Positions 9,769-18,613 of a stretch of DNA of 64,000 nucleotides are shown here, piece after piece. Made by a program: the position numbers and the translations under genes. Below the pieces are notes generated by a model. The model ran no database searches, was not told where the DNA came from, and saw only the letters and a list, made by a program, of their open reading frames with translations. Position 1 is the stretch's first letter. Each line of letters starts with the position of its first letter. Source of the stretch: an uncultured Paracoccaceae bacterium (GTDB taxonomy: Bacteria; Pseudomonadota; Alphaproteobacteria; Rhodobacterales; Rhodobacteraceae); assembly GCA_947493745.1 (NCBI GenBank), contig CANLSM010000017.1:1-64000 (forward strand), in the 5' to 3' direction.

Positions 9769-10677
9769 ATGCCAAAACCCATCACTGCTGCCGTCATTGG
9801 ACTGGGGTCCATGGGATGGGGGGCGGCGCTTTCGCTGCTGCGCGCGGATATCGCGACATCCGGCGCCGACATTCAGCAGGCCGTCGTCGCGCGGTTCTCC
9901 GAAGAGGGTGGAACAGGTGTCATGACACCGTCCGCCGCCGCGCGCGATGCCAATGTTGTGTTTGTCTTCGTGGTGAACGCCGAGCAGGCGGAGACCGTTC
10001 TTTTTGGAGAGCACGGGGCGGTCGCTGCAGCCGGGCTCGGAACGGTCTTTGTCCTTTGCGTCACGATGCCGCCAAGCGCGAGCATCACCCTTGCCGACCG
10101 GCTTGAGAAAGCGGGCATGATGGCGATCGATGCGCCGGTATCCGGTGGGGCTGCCAAGGCGCTCAGCGGTGAGATGACCATCATGGCCTCCGGCAACGCG
10201 AAGGCGTTCGATATCGCCGAGCCCGCCTTGTCGGCCATCGCAACCAGGGTCTTTCGTCTGGGCGACAGGCCGGGTCTCGGATCACAGGTCAAGATGATCA
10301 ACCAGCTTCTGGCGGGCGTTCATATTGCGGCAACGGCGGAGGCCATGACACTGGGTGCGAAGATCGGCCTCGATCTCAAGACACTTCATGAAGTGATTGT
10401 CGAATGTGCGGGAAATTCTTGGATGTTCGAGAACCGGGGCGCACATATTGTGGCCGGTGACTACACACCGCGGTCTGCGGTCGACATCTTCGTGAAGGAC
10501 CTCGGGATTGTCGTATCAGAGGCTGGTGCGGTGACCTGCCCGACGCCGCTCAGCACCGCCGCCCGCGAGTTGTTTATCGAGGCCAGCGCGCAAGGACTGG
10601 GGCGCCAGGATGATGCTGCGGTCGCCAAGGTGCTAGCCGGGAAATGCGGGGCCGTCCTGCCGGAGATGGAGACATGA
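9769..10677 (+). CDS. ltnD: L-threonate-dehydrogenase-like 3-hydroxyacid dehydrogenase
   Basis: A 302-residue beta-hydroxyacid dehydrogenase. It has the N-terminal NAD-binding GLGSMGWG loop, the substrate motif DAPVSGGAAKAL, the catalytic-Lys segment LGSQVKMINQLL, and a helical C-terminal domain. ATG 9769 gives the normal family start, and an in-frame extension back to 9676 has no family match. Followed by otnK and otnI, it fits LtnD of the DUF1537-kinase pathways, which oxidises L-threonate or D-erythronate at C2 to 2-oxo-tetronate. The general class is certain; the exact substrate rests on its neighbours. Confidence 0.85.
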   Translation: MPKPITAAVIGLGSMGWGAALSLLRADIATSGADIQQAVVARFSEEGGTGVMTPSAAARDANVVFVFVVNAEQAETVLFGEHGAVAAAGLGTVFVLCVTMPPSASITLADRLEKAGMMAIDAPVSGGAAKALSGEMTIMASGNAKAFDIAEPALSAIATRVFRLGDRPGLGSQVKMINQLLAGVHIAATAEAMTLGAKIGLDLKTLHEVIVECAGNSWMFENRGAHIVAGDYTPRSAVDIFVKDLGIVVSEAGAVTCPTPLSTAARELFIEASAQGLGRQDDAAVAKVLAGKCGAVLPEMET

Positions 10678-10756
10678 GAGCCTTGTCATCTCCCTGTGTC
10701 GTGACCCACCCGAGGCAACCGGATTTCCCCGTCAGACCGGCGGAGGGCGTCTTCCG

Positions 10757-12013
10757 ATGACCATTGCGCTTGGATGTATTGCCGATGATTTCACCGGCGC
10801 AACCGACCTGGCCGGTCTTCTGGCCCGCAGTGGTCTTGGTGTGTCGCTGCGCATCGGTGTGCCTGAAATAGGCCCGCACAATGCGGAGACCGCGACCTTT
10901 GAGGTGATCGCTCTCAAATGCAGGACATCGCCAGTCGAGGAGGCTGTTGCCGCCGCCCGATCCGCGCTTCTGTGGCTCAGGGCCGCCGGGGCGGAGCGGT
11001 TTTTCTGGAAATACTGCTCGACCTTCGACAGCACGGCCGAGGGCAATATCGGACCGGTTGCCGAGGCGCTGATGACAGAGCTGAACGCGGATCGAACCCT
11101 TTATTGTCCGGCCTTCCCCGAGAACGGTCGCCGTGTCTTCATGGGCAACCTCTTTGTCCAGGACCGCCCTTTGGGTGAAAGCTCCATGCGGGACCACCCG
11201 CTGACGCCGATGACGGACAGCAACCTGATGCGTCTTCTGGCCCCTCAGATAAGCGGTGATGTCGCCCTGATTGACCATCCGACCGTGGCGCGGGGCGCTC
11301 ATGACATCAGGGCTGCCGTGGCCGCGTCTAAGGCGCCACATATCGTGGTGGATGCAATTGCGGACGGAGACCTGCGGGAGATTGCCGAAGCCTGCCATGA
11401 TCTGCCGCTGCTGACAGGTGGCAGTGCGCTTGCCATGCCGCTTCCGGACATCTACCGGCGCAATGGTCGGGTCGGGGCGGACAGCCCGGCGCCGGTCAGA
11501 CCCGAGATCGCCGGTGGCTCGCTCGTGCTGTCGGGCAGTTGCTCGGCGATGACGCGCAAGCAGGTCCGCACCTATCTGGAGACGGCTCAGGGCTACCGGC
11601 TCGATCCGCTGGTGTTGGCGCAGGAGGGTCCCGGCGCGGCACGGGACTGGTTGGCCAGGCAGCACCCCGACGCCCCCAAGATCATCTATGCAACCGCAGA
11701 TCCCGTACCCGTGCGCGAAGCGCAGGAGAAGCTTGGCACCGAGAAGGCCGGCGCAATTGTCGAGGCTGCGCTGGCCGATTTGGCGGAGGATGCCCTGAAG
11801 CACGGTGTGAGCCGGTTTGTCGTGGCCGGGGGTGAGACCTCCGGCGCGGTTACAAAATCGCTTGGCATCACACGGATGGAGATCGGCGAGGAAATCGCGC
11901 CGGGCGTTCCCTGGACATACAGCAAACGCAATGGCCGACAGATTGCGCTGGCCCTCAAATCCGGCAATTTCGGCGAGGAAGACTTCTTTTCCAGGGCATT
12001 GGCGATGCTGTGA
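10757..12013 (+). CDS. otnK: 3-oxo-tetronate 4-kinase (DUF1537 family)
   Basis: A 418-residue four-carbon acid sugar kinase. The N-terminal substrate domain begins with GCIADDFTGATDLAGLL, the family hallmark. The C-terminal nucleotide domain holds LSGSCSAMTRKQV and the VAGGETSGAV loop near the end. It phosphorylates 3-oxo-tetronate at O4 using ATP. It lies 79 bases after ltnD and 51 before otnI. The downstream aldolase/decarboxylase OtnC of the described pathway is not in the window. Confidence 0.9.
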   Translation: MTIALGCIADDFTGATDLAGLLARSGLGVSLRIGVPEIGPHNAETATFEVIALKCRTSPVEEAVAAARSALLWLRAAGAERFFWKYCSTFDSTAEGNIGPVAEALMTELNADRTLYCPAFPENGRRVFMGNLFVQDRPLGESSMRDHPLTPMTDSNLMRLLAPQISGDVALIDHPTVARGAHDIRAAVAASKAPHIVVDAIADGDLREIAEACHDLPLLTGGSALAMPLPDIYRRNGRVGADSPAPVRPEIAGGSLVLSGSCSAMTRKQVRTYLETAQGYRLDPLVLAQEGPGAARDWLARQHPDAPKIIYATADPVPVREAQEKLGTEKAGAIVEAALADLAEDALKHGVSRFVVAGGETSGAVTKSLGITRMEIGEEIAPGVPWTYSKRNGRQIALALKSGNFGEEDFFSRALAML

Positions 12014-12064
12014 TCTCGCCGGTCTTCTCGTTAACCGTCATTGCCTAGAAGTTTGGAGTTTTTC

Positions 12065-12826
12065 ATGAAGTTTTCCGCAAATCTCGGGTTCCTGTGGACG
12101 GAGCTTCCTCTCCCCGAGGCCATTCGCGCGGCCAGCAAGGCGGGCTTTGATGCGGTGGAGTGTCATTGGCCCTACGAGACGCCTGCGGCAGAGGTTTTGC
12201 AGGCGCTCGATGAATGCGGTCTGCGCATGCTGGGCCTGAACACGATCCGTGGAAAGACAGGAGAGAACGGTCTTTCGGCTTTGCCGAGGCGCGAAGCGGA
12301 TGCGAGGCCTGCGATCGATCAGTCCATCGCATATGCACGCGACATTCGCGCTTCAAACATCCATGTCATGGCCGGAATTGCCGAAGGCCCAGACGCTCAT
12401 GACACTTTTGTGGGCAATCTGGTTTACGCCTGTGATGCGGCCCGGGCGTTCGGGATCACCATCCTTATCGAGCCTCTGAACACCCGCGATGCGCCGGGCT
12501 ATTTCCTGACAACGTCGCGGCAGGCGGAGAAGATTATCCGGGACGTGTCGCGGCCAAACCTGAAGCTGATGTTTGACTGCTATCATCTGGAGATCATGGA
12601 GGGCAATGTGCTGCAGCGTCTTACAGCCCTGATGCCGGTCATCGGACATATCCAGATCGCGTCCGTTCCCGAGAGAGCCGAACCGGACACCGGCGATATC
12701 GACTATGGTCGCGTCTTCGGAGTGCTGCGCGATCTCGCCTATATCCTTCCGATCGGGGCGGAGTACAGGCCGCGCACAACAACCGATGCCGGGCTTGGCT
12801 GGATGAAAAGCCCTACGTTCGCCTGA
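12065..12826 (+). CDS. otnI: 2-oxo-tetronate isomerase (hydroxypyruvate isomerase family)
   Basis: A 253-residue TIM-barrel sugar isomerase of the Hyi/OtnI family, with MKFSANLGFLWTE at the start, the IEPLN metal-ligand strand, FDCYHLEIMEG, and IGHIQIASVPER. It interconverts 2-oxo- and 3-oxo-tetronate so that OtnK can act. The ATG at 12065 is the family start; the GTG-like extension to 12041 adds eight unrelated residues. It is the last gene of the ltnD-otnK-otnI arm. Confidence 0.88.
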   Translation: MKFSANLGFLWTELPLPEAIRAASKAGFDAVECHWPYETPAAEVLQALDECGLRMLGLNTIRGKTGENGLSALPRREADARPAIDQSIAYARDIRASNIHVMAGIAEGPDAHDTFVGNLVYACDAARAFGITILIEPLNTRDAPGYFLTTSRQAEKIIRDVSRPNLKLMFDCYHLEIMEGNVLQRLTALMPVIGHIQIASVPERAEPDTGDIDYGRVFGVLRDLAYILPIGAEYRPRTTTDAGLGWMKSPTFA

Positions 12827-12897
12827 CAGCTCTCGCTTAAAATTCTGAATGATATCAGAGCTTTTGTGCGCTGCAACATGGATGTTTTCCAACTCAG

Positions 12898-12909
12898 GTT
12901 AGCGCTAAC
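12898..12909. promoter_or_regulatory. GTTAGCGCTAAC operator-like palindrome
   Basis: A perfect 12-bp palindrome with a GCGC centre, the classic form of proteobacterial LacI-family operators. It lies 101 bases before the DUF3500 gene. Two LacI regulators are encoded nearby (8533-9558 and 17383-18390), and which one binds here is not evident. Confidence 0.55.
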
Positions 12910-13009
12910 GCGGTTTCCCTAAACCGCCGGTTGTGGCGCAAAAACGTGCTGGCTACGGTGCGCTCGGGAGGATCACACAAACAGCCCCAAGGGCAGAAAG
13001 AAGGTTTGA

Positions 13010-14482
13010 ATGATCTATGAACCAAGCATAAAAAAAACGCTAAATCGTCTCTCGTTGATTGCATGCGGACTGTCGATGGGCCTTGGGCTCAGCAGTCTTG
13101 CGGCGCGTGCCGACGGGGACCATGCACACACGATACCCTCATCCAGCCTTGCCACATCTCAAAGGCTTGAGATGTATCACGATGCGGTCACCAGGGCGGC
13201 TCTGGATTTCGTGGAAACGGTGCCGGAGGCGCAAAGGGAAGCCCTTCTCTTCCCGTTCGACAGCGCCGCGCGGTTCTCGGGAACGGAAACCGAAAACACC
13301 CCGTCATTCTGCGCCGTGCTGGCCTGGTGTCAGCCCTGGGGTCTGCAACAGGGTGTTATGCAGCAGGACCAGCTGATTGCCATGAACAAGCTGCTGGCAA
13401 CCGCCTTGTCCACCGGCGGTTACCAGACGTTTCTGGCGGTCATGAATAGGCACCGGATCCTGGGCGAGATCGAGGAGGTCGCCACAGCGGACTTCATGGA
13501 GAAGGTCGAAGCGGAGTGTCCGGACATCAAGGGCGGGACGCTCTTTGAGCTTTATGAGCAGTGTCCCAATGCCGGTATGCCACAATATGTATCGCTCGCC
13601 GGGGCCAAGACGCCTACGAATGGTGTTTATGACATGACATGGGTCTGGAAAGAGGATCCGGGTCTGGAAAAACGCCGCGACCAGTTCGATGCCTTTGCCA
13701 TCGCGATCTTTGGCGACATCGGCAGTGACGACTGGGCGATCCGGTTCGAGGGGCATCACGCGACTCTGAACATCCACATGCACCGGGATCCCAAAACGGG
13801 CCGGGTTTCGGTCGCCAATACGCCGATCTTCCTTGGTTCCTCTCCTGTGATCATTCCGCAGGACCCGATTGATCATGACATCACCCAGCAGTGGAACTGG
13901 ACAAAGGGTCAGGTGCTGCTCTACGCCACCATTCAGAATGTGCGGGCGTTCTGGATGGCCCTGCCCGAAGACGTTCAGGCCGAAGCCTTTGTGGCAAGTG
14001 ACAACTTTCAGCAACATGGGCATCTGCGTGTGGAGACCTTCCCGCCCTGGCTGCTGAGCGCCCTTGAGCCTTCCATCGATGCTGATGCGATCAACTCCTA
14101 CTCCTACGTGAAGATCGACGCTGACAAGCTGCCTGCTGAGGCGGTGTGGAGGCTTGAGCAGACCTTCAAGGCCTATTTCAACAACATGAACAGCGCGGTT
14201 GCCGATCAGTATCAGAACCGGCTCAACAAAGCGCTCATCAACGGAGACGAGATCACGCTGGCCTGGGCCGGAGGCGAGCTGGAAAACCTCGGAGGGCAGC
14301 ATTTCAGCTATATCCGTGTCGGTGATCTGCTCCTGGAGTTCCAGCAAAGCAATCAATGGAGTGCCCAACATGATCCCGAGCACAGCGGGAATCATGTCCA
14401 CAGCATCCTGCGAGACCTGACCTATGACTGGGATTTCGATCCGCTGGCCATCCACATGACCGGCGCGGGTCATCGCCACTGA
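13010..14482 (+). CDS. Secreted DUF3500 domain protein
   Basis: A 490-residue protein with an N-terminal signal peptide (hydrophobic LIACGLSMGLGLSSL, cut after ARA) followed by a region of the DUF3500 family. The recognisable C-terminal block has LEFQQSNQW then NHVHSILRDLTYDWD, and the middle contains RFEGHHATLNIHMH. Histidine-rich positions suggest metal binding, but no activity is established. It has its own LacI-type palindrome upstream and a terminator hairpin just after, so it is probably a single-gene unit. Confidence 0.85.
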   Translation: MIYEPSIKKTLNRLSLIACGLSMGLGLSSLAARADGDHAHTIPSSSLATSQRLEMYHDAVTRAALDFVETVPEAQREALLFPFDSAARFSGTETENTPSFCAVLAWCQPWGLQQGVMQQDQLIAMNKLLATALSTGGYQTFLAVMNRHRILGEIEEVATADFMEKVEAECPDIKGGTLFELYEQCPNAGMPQYVSLAGAKTPTNGVYDMTWVWKEDPGLEKRRDQFDAFAIAIFGDIGSDDWAIRFEGHHATLNIHMHRDPKTGRVSVANTPIFLGSSPVIIPQDPIDHDITQQWNWTKGQVLLYATIQNVRAFWMALPEDVQAEAFVASDNFQQHGHLRVETFPPWLLSALEPSIDADAINSYSYVKIDADKLPAEAVWRLEQTFKAYFNNMNSAVADQYQNRLNKALINGDEITLAWAGGELENLGGQHFSYIRVGDLLLEFQQSNQWSAQHDPEHSGNHVHSILRDLTYDWDFDPLAIHMTGAGHRH

Positions 14483-14489
14483 ACCCAGA

Positions 14490-14526
14490 CCCACCCCCGC
14501 TGTCCTTAGCAACGGGGGTGGGCCTT
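14490..14526 (+). terminator. Terminator hairpin after the DUF3500 gene
   Basis: Perfect 10-bp inverted repeat CCCACCCCCG (14490-14499) and CGGGGGTGGG (14513-14522) with a 13-base loop, eight bases after the stop; the tail CCTTCT is only weakly T-rich. Confidence 0.65.
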
Positions 14527-14879
14527 CTGCTCTGAAGCCAGGTGGTCGACCGGCTTAGACGGTGCAACTCACGCAACAGGTGCCGTTCGACCTGGAGACC
14601 TCGGATCACCGCTCTGGCAGGTCGCTGGCGTCCAACGTCGGTGAAATCCCATTTCCAGCCGGTGTCGGCCCAAACCTCAACATCGTATGGCAACCGAACG
14701 GCGAATTGTCCGTTCGCCAGAGCTTCGTTGATATGCCCTAGTGCGTTCCGATGTCGTGTCCTTGGACCAGGGTCGGCAATGGTCCCGGTGGTCACCTGAA
14801 GACTGTCCTTTGCTCAGTCCCTGCCTCCTCATTGTCGCAGCGTGCACCAATTGCTCATCATGGTCAGTTTGTCCGTAGG
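14527..14879. other. Intergenic stretch, possible gene relic
   Basis: No convincing gene. A minus-strand frame (about 14540-14795) reads as protein-like sequence without a recognisable family, and its ATG has no ribosome binding site. It may be a decayed remnant. The right end is the promoter region of the TRAP binding-protein gene. Confidence 0.3.
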
Positions 14880-14900
14880 CTACGTAAAGCGCCTACGTAG
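14880..14900 (+). promoter_or_regulatory. CTACGTA-n7-TACGTAG inverted repeat
   Basis: Perfect 7-bp inverted repeat, half sites 14880-14886 and 14894-14900, the right one part of a full CTACGTAG palindrome (14893-14900). It is 108 bases before the start of the orphan TRAP binding protein. The same element recurs upstream of T3SS units in this window. Confidence 0.6.
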
Positions 14901-15008
14901 CTTGTTGTCTTTTTGCGGCAGGGACCGAGAGACTTCGGTGCATTCCTGAGGCAAATAGATTTGACTCTTACAAATGTTAACGATAACACTTTCAACTTGA
15001 ACGCGTGT

Positions 15009-16064
15009 ATGACAGAGGCAATGATTGTGTATCGACGTATTTCTCTATTCCTTAATCTTCTCCTTCTTGCGATTGCCGGACCTTCGCTGGCGGATCCTGT
15101 CGAGATCAGGTTCAACCGGATTGAGGTTCTGGGATCACCGCTGAACTGGAAGATTCTGGATGGCTGGATGTACAGTGTGGAATATGCCACCGAGGGCAGG
15201 GTTCGATTTATCACGGACCCCAGAAGCCTGGGAACACCGGAGAACCAACTGTCTCTGGTGCAGTCGGGAGAGGTCGATGCGTCCTATGTTTTCAACGGAT
15301 ATCTCGCGGACACCCATCCGCTGATCCAGATATCCATGATGCCGATGACCTCCCGCAGTGCCGAGGCGACGGCGGTGGCGCTCTGGCGGACCTATGAGGC
15401 GCATTTCCGCGACCACGAGCCTTTCGAGAATGTCGAATTGATGGGGTTCGTGGCGGCCCCGCCGGCCCAGATATGGAGCCTGACCGTCGAGGACATCGCC
15501 AAGATCGAGGATTTTGAAGGGCTGAAGGTGCATGCACCGGTCGGTCTGTCCTCGCAGGCGGCGAATATGCTTGCGGCCGAACCCTCCACCATTGACCGGG
15601 CGGTTTTCAAGAAACAGGTCGTGGACCGCCGTGTCTCGGCCCTGTTCTCGGGTGTGGCGGAGGCGATGACCCACCGGGTGCTCGACGATGTCACATCACT
15701 GACCTACATCTCGGGCGGCGTTTTCACGCCGACATATAGCCTCTTCATCAACCGCGATGTCTGGGAGAGCATTTCACGAGAGGATCAGGACATCATTGCC
15801 GCACTTTCCGGTGAGGCGCTGGCCCGCAAATCAGGTCTCTGGGATCGTGAAGAACATGCGGCTCTGGTGAAGGCAGAAGAGGTCGGTGTCCAGATTGTTC
15901 CCGCAAACATCATGTTTGAAGCCGAACTTCAGGACCGTTGGAAGCAGACACTCTGGGATGTCTGGCTGGAGAATGCGCTCGAAAGCGGTGCGCCCGGTTT
16001 GCAGGCGCTGGACTATTTCCTGATTGAAGTGGACCGGTTGTCTGACGACGAACTCGCGCAGTAA
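15009..16064 (+). CDS. Orphan TRAP-type substrate-binding protein
   Basis: A 351-residue DctP-family periplasmic receptor. It begins with a signal peptide (ISLFLNLLLLAIAGPSLA), and the receptor domain has segments such as LSLVQSGEVDASYVF and FEGLKVHAP. No small or large permease gene adjoins it. The start at 15009 precedes the signal directly; ATG 15021 is equally possible. Upstream lies the CTACGTAG-type repeat shared with the T3SS island, so it may belong to that regulon or act as a sensor rather than in bulk transport. That last point is inference. Confidence 0.82.
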   Translation: MTEAMIVYRRISLFLNLLLLAIAGPSLADPVEIRFNRIEVLGSPLNWKILDGWMYSVEYATEGRVRFITDPRSLGTPENQLSLVQSGEVDASYVFNGYLADTHPLIQISMMPMTSRSAEATAVALWRTYEAHFRDHEPFENVELMGFVAAPPAQIWSLTVEDIAKIEDFEGLKVHAPVGLSSQAANMLAAEPSTIDRAVFKKQVVDRRVSALFSGVAEAMTHRVLDDVTSLTYISGGVFTPTYSLFINRDVWESISREDQDIIAALSGEALARKSGLWDREEHAALVKAEEVGVQIVPANIMFEAELQDRWKQTLWDVWLENALESGAPGLQALDYFLIEVDRLSDDELAQ

Positions 16065-16090
16065 CATCGACAATCCGGGGTAGTGATTTG

Positions 16091-16113
16091 TGGCCGGATG
16101 TGGAAACCGGCCA
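16091..16113. terminator. Hairpin between convergent genes
   Basis: TGGCCGG (16091-16097) pairs with CCGGCCA (16107-16113) around a 9-base loop, between the stops of the TRAP binding-protein and LysR genes. There is no T-run, so terminator function is tentative. Confidence 0.4.
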
Positions 16114-16159
16114 TGATCTGGTTGGGAAATGAACCAGCGCTTTCGCTGATCGCCGTGGG

Positions 16160-17044
16160 TCAGAAACGATCCCAGATCATCTTTGCAGTCGGATCGAGCT
16201 GTGAGGGTGCACCGAAAAGGGACATGATCATCTCCGTCTCCATTTCCGGTGTCCCAATCTTGATAAGATCACCGCGCTCCAGTTCCTCGGTCACGGAGAA
16301 CTCGGGCAGCCAGGCGACGCCGCTGCCCGACAAAGCGCGGCGTTTCATCGTCTCGGCCAGAGTATCGATATAGCGCACATCAAGAGGAAGCCTCAGGTCT
16401 TCGATCATCAGGTCGACCACGGTTCCCAAAAAGGAGGTCGGATCATATGAAAGATACGGGACCGGTCTTTCTGCACCCGGTGAAAGAACCCATCCGTTCT
16501 CTTCGGCGGCTTGCTTTTGGGCGACGGGGAAAATGCGCTCGACCCCGATATCCTTACGCTCAAACGGCGTTTCATCTATCCGCGGCTCGATATTCTGGTG
16601 CCGGTAATAGAGCATGAACTCACAGTTTCCGTCGAGAAGCAGCTGCCGGCAACTGTCGAAATTGTCGGAGATGACCCTTGTGCGCAGGTCGGGGATCTCT
16701 TTTTCGAACTCGGAAATCCGACGCGACAGGTAATGCAGCGAAATGGTGTGCATCACGGCGAAGCGCTGAAAGGCATGCTGACCCTGATCATCCAGCCGGA
16801 TTGCGCTTCGCGTCTCGGTCAATCGGGTAATGGTGTCGGCGGCCACCCCCAGAAACTGCTCTCCCGCGGGCGTCAACCGAAGCGGAAACTGGTCCCTGTC
16901 AATCAGCGGCACGCCCATCCAGTTTTCAAGGGATTTGATCCGGCGGCTGAACGCGGGTTGGGTAATGTTCCGCTCGTTTGCAGCCTTGGTGAAATTCAAG
17001 GTGCGCCCGAGACAGACAAAATCCCTGAGCCAGTTCAAGTCCAT
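16160..17044 (-). CDS. LysR family transcriptional regulator
   Basis: A 294-residue LysR regulator. The N-terminal winged HTH (residues 1-60) has LNFTKAANERNITQPAFSRRIKSLE, followed by a LysR substrate-binding domain ending in MIMSLFGAPSQ. It shares the NITQPAFSRRI recognition-helix region with the LysR at 41126-42022. It converges with the orphan TRAP binding protein. No divergent target adjoins it, and the gene next upstream is lacI in the same direction. Confidence 0.9.
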   Translation of the reverse strand: MDLNWLRDFVCLGRTLNFTKAANERNITQPAFSRRIKSLENWMGVPLIDRDQFPLRLTPAGEQFLGVAADTITRLTETRSAIRLDDQGQHAFQRFAVMHTISLHYLSRRISEFEKEIPDLRTRVISDNFDSCRQLLLDGNCEFMLYYRHQNIEPRIDETPFERKDIGVERIFPVAQKQAAEENGWVLSPGAERPVPYLSYDPTSFLGTVVDLMIEDLRLPLDVRYIDTLAETMKRRALSGSGVAWLPEFSVTEELERGDLIKIGTPEMETEMIMSLFGAPSQLDPTAKMIWDRF

Positions 17045-17382
17045 TTCATCCTGTCCACAAGCAGTTGATGGCGTTTCTCCCGACGATATCCGATCAGGCT
17101 AGATCCACATTTGAGTCGACGGCGCGAGGAAGTTCAACCCGGGATTGAGCCGTATTCACTTTCACCGCCAGATCGCGCAACAATGCAACGGTCGATACCC
17201 GAATAGTGCGCTCTGTTGGGAAGAACCTTCCGCAAGTTAGCATCATGGGAAACCTGCCAAAAAGCTAAATCATGCAAGTGTCGCTACTATGGCCGGATCC
17301 GGCCATTTGTTTGGCGACTTCCGAATAATGTGTAGATGACCGAAATCCAACTGGAAGCAATGGCGCTGTCGGGTATCCGATA
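17045..17382. other. Intergenic region with 18-bp palindrome
   Basis: No gene seen in these 338 bases. The standout is a perfect 18-bp palindrome, ATGGCCGGATCCGGCCAT (17289-17306), followed on the plus strand by TTGTTT. It could be a hairpin or a protein site between the lacI stop and the LysR start. Confidence 0.5.
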
Positions 17383-18390
17383 CTAGATCGCGCGAACCGT
17401 GTCCCGCTCATCGAGGACATAGACCTGCTCGCCTGAGAACTCGCCGCGGGCTTCATCGGATGCTCCGGTCGCAAACGCGATGGCCAGCTTTCCGGCAGCG
17501 TAGCCGAATTGCCAAAGAGGTTGGCGCAAGGTGGTAAGTCGGGGTGTCATGTAACGGGACCGTTCGAGATCGTTAAACCCGACAATCGAGATGTCGTCTG
17601 GCACATGAATGCCATTCGCGCGGCAATGATCAATGGCGCCCCAGGCGATATGATCATCGTGGCAGAAAACAGCGGTTACATCGGGCCTCGCTTCCAAAAC
17701 CGCCTTCATCCCCTTTGCGCCGGCCTCTTCGCTGAAATCCCCGTGAAAGTCCGGGCCGGGTGCGACCGGAGCGCCCATTTCTGCAAAGTAGTCCGCAAAA
17801 CCCTGTTGCCGTGCGACGGAGTCGATATGGCTTTGCGGCCCGCCGATCTGTGCGACCACCCGATGACCCTTGGCGAAAAGATGTTCCGCGACTGTGCGTC
17901 CGGCGGCTTCATTGTCGATATAGATGCAACGATCCTCGAACCCTTTGAGTTTTCGACAAAGGAGAATGAGCGATGGCGTTCGGGTCATCAGCGTCGTGAG
18001 TTCCTCATCGCTGATGATGTTGCAATGAATAACGAGGGCCTGGCACCTGAGACTTGCCAGCATGTGCACGGCCCGAACCGTCATTTCCACCGTCTGATTG
18101 TTCGTCATCGTGACGCCGCGAAACCCGGCTTCGAAAACGGCCGCATCAATACCGGCTGTCAGCCGTGAAAAGTACTCCTTGCCGATGGTGTTGACCACAA
18201 CGCCGATCAGCCCGGTCTCACCGCCGACCAGATTCCGGGCCATCTCGTTCGGTCGGAAATCGAGCTGCTTGATGGCATCGAGAACGCGTTCTCTTGTGTC
18301 AGCCGCAACCTTTTCTGGATTGTTCAATACGCGCGAGACCGTTGCTACCGACACGTTGCAGTAATTGGACACATCTCTAATTGTGACCAT
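17383..18390 (-). CDS. LacI family transcriptional regulator
   Basis: A 335-residue LacI/GalR regulator with HTH VSNYCNVSVATVSRVLNNPEKV at the N-terminus and a full effector-binding domain (GFNDLERSRYMTPRLTTLRQP near the end). It is not next to an obvious sugar operon. Candidate sites in the window with LacI-type symmetry are 12898-12909, 61618-61633 and 61676-61689. Its 5' side is the long AT-rich gap before the T3SS island. Confidence 0.9.
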   Translation of the reverse strand: MVTIRDVSNYCNVSVATVSRVLNNPEKVAADTRERVLDAIKQLDFRPNEMARNLVGGETGLIGVVVNTIGKEYFSRLTAGIDAAVFEAGFRGVTMTNNQTVEMTVRAVHMLASLRCQALVIHCNIISDEELTTLMTRTPSLILLCRKLKGFEDRCIYIDNEAAGRTVAEHLFAKGHRVVAQIGGPQSHIDSVARQQGFADYFAEMGAPVAPGPDFHGDFSEEAGAKGMKAVLEARPDVTAVFCHDDHIAWGAIDHCRANGIHVPDDISIVGFNDLERSRYMTPRLTTLRQPLWQFGYAAGKLAIAFATGASDEARGEFSGEQVYVLDERDTVRAI

Positions 18391-18592
18391 CTTGTCCCCA
18401 TGGCATTCGGTCGCCCGAGACGAGCGAATTTGTTTTGAACGCTGCGTTCAATCTTGCCTCGTTCGAGATTTTTGATGGTGCACACCCATCACGCAGAAGG
18501 TGCAAGGAAACCCGCGAAAAGTCCATCACTTATGATTGCGCTTCATTCGGATGTTTTGCATTCGTCTATTTGCGTCTTCATGACACGCGTCG

Positions 18593-18613
18593 CTACGCAT
18601 CCGGTCTACGTAG
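18593..18613 (+). promoter_or_regulatory. CTACGCA-n7-TACGTAG element
   Basis: Half sites CTACGCA (18593-18599) and TACGTAG (18607-18613) have the same 7-base spacing as the element at 14880; the right half is a full CTACGTAG (18606-18613). It lies 445 bases before the first NarL-type regulator and 203 bases before the divergent lacI start. Confidence 0.55.

Noticed and set aside
10574-11803. 409-residue minus-strand frame opposite otnK
   Set aside because: Shadow of the DUF1537 kinase; no ribosome binding site or recognised motif.
13304-14512. 402-residue minus-strand frame opposite the DUF3500 gene
   Set aside because: Shadow of a coding gene with signal peptide and family motifs on the plus strand.
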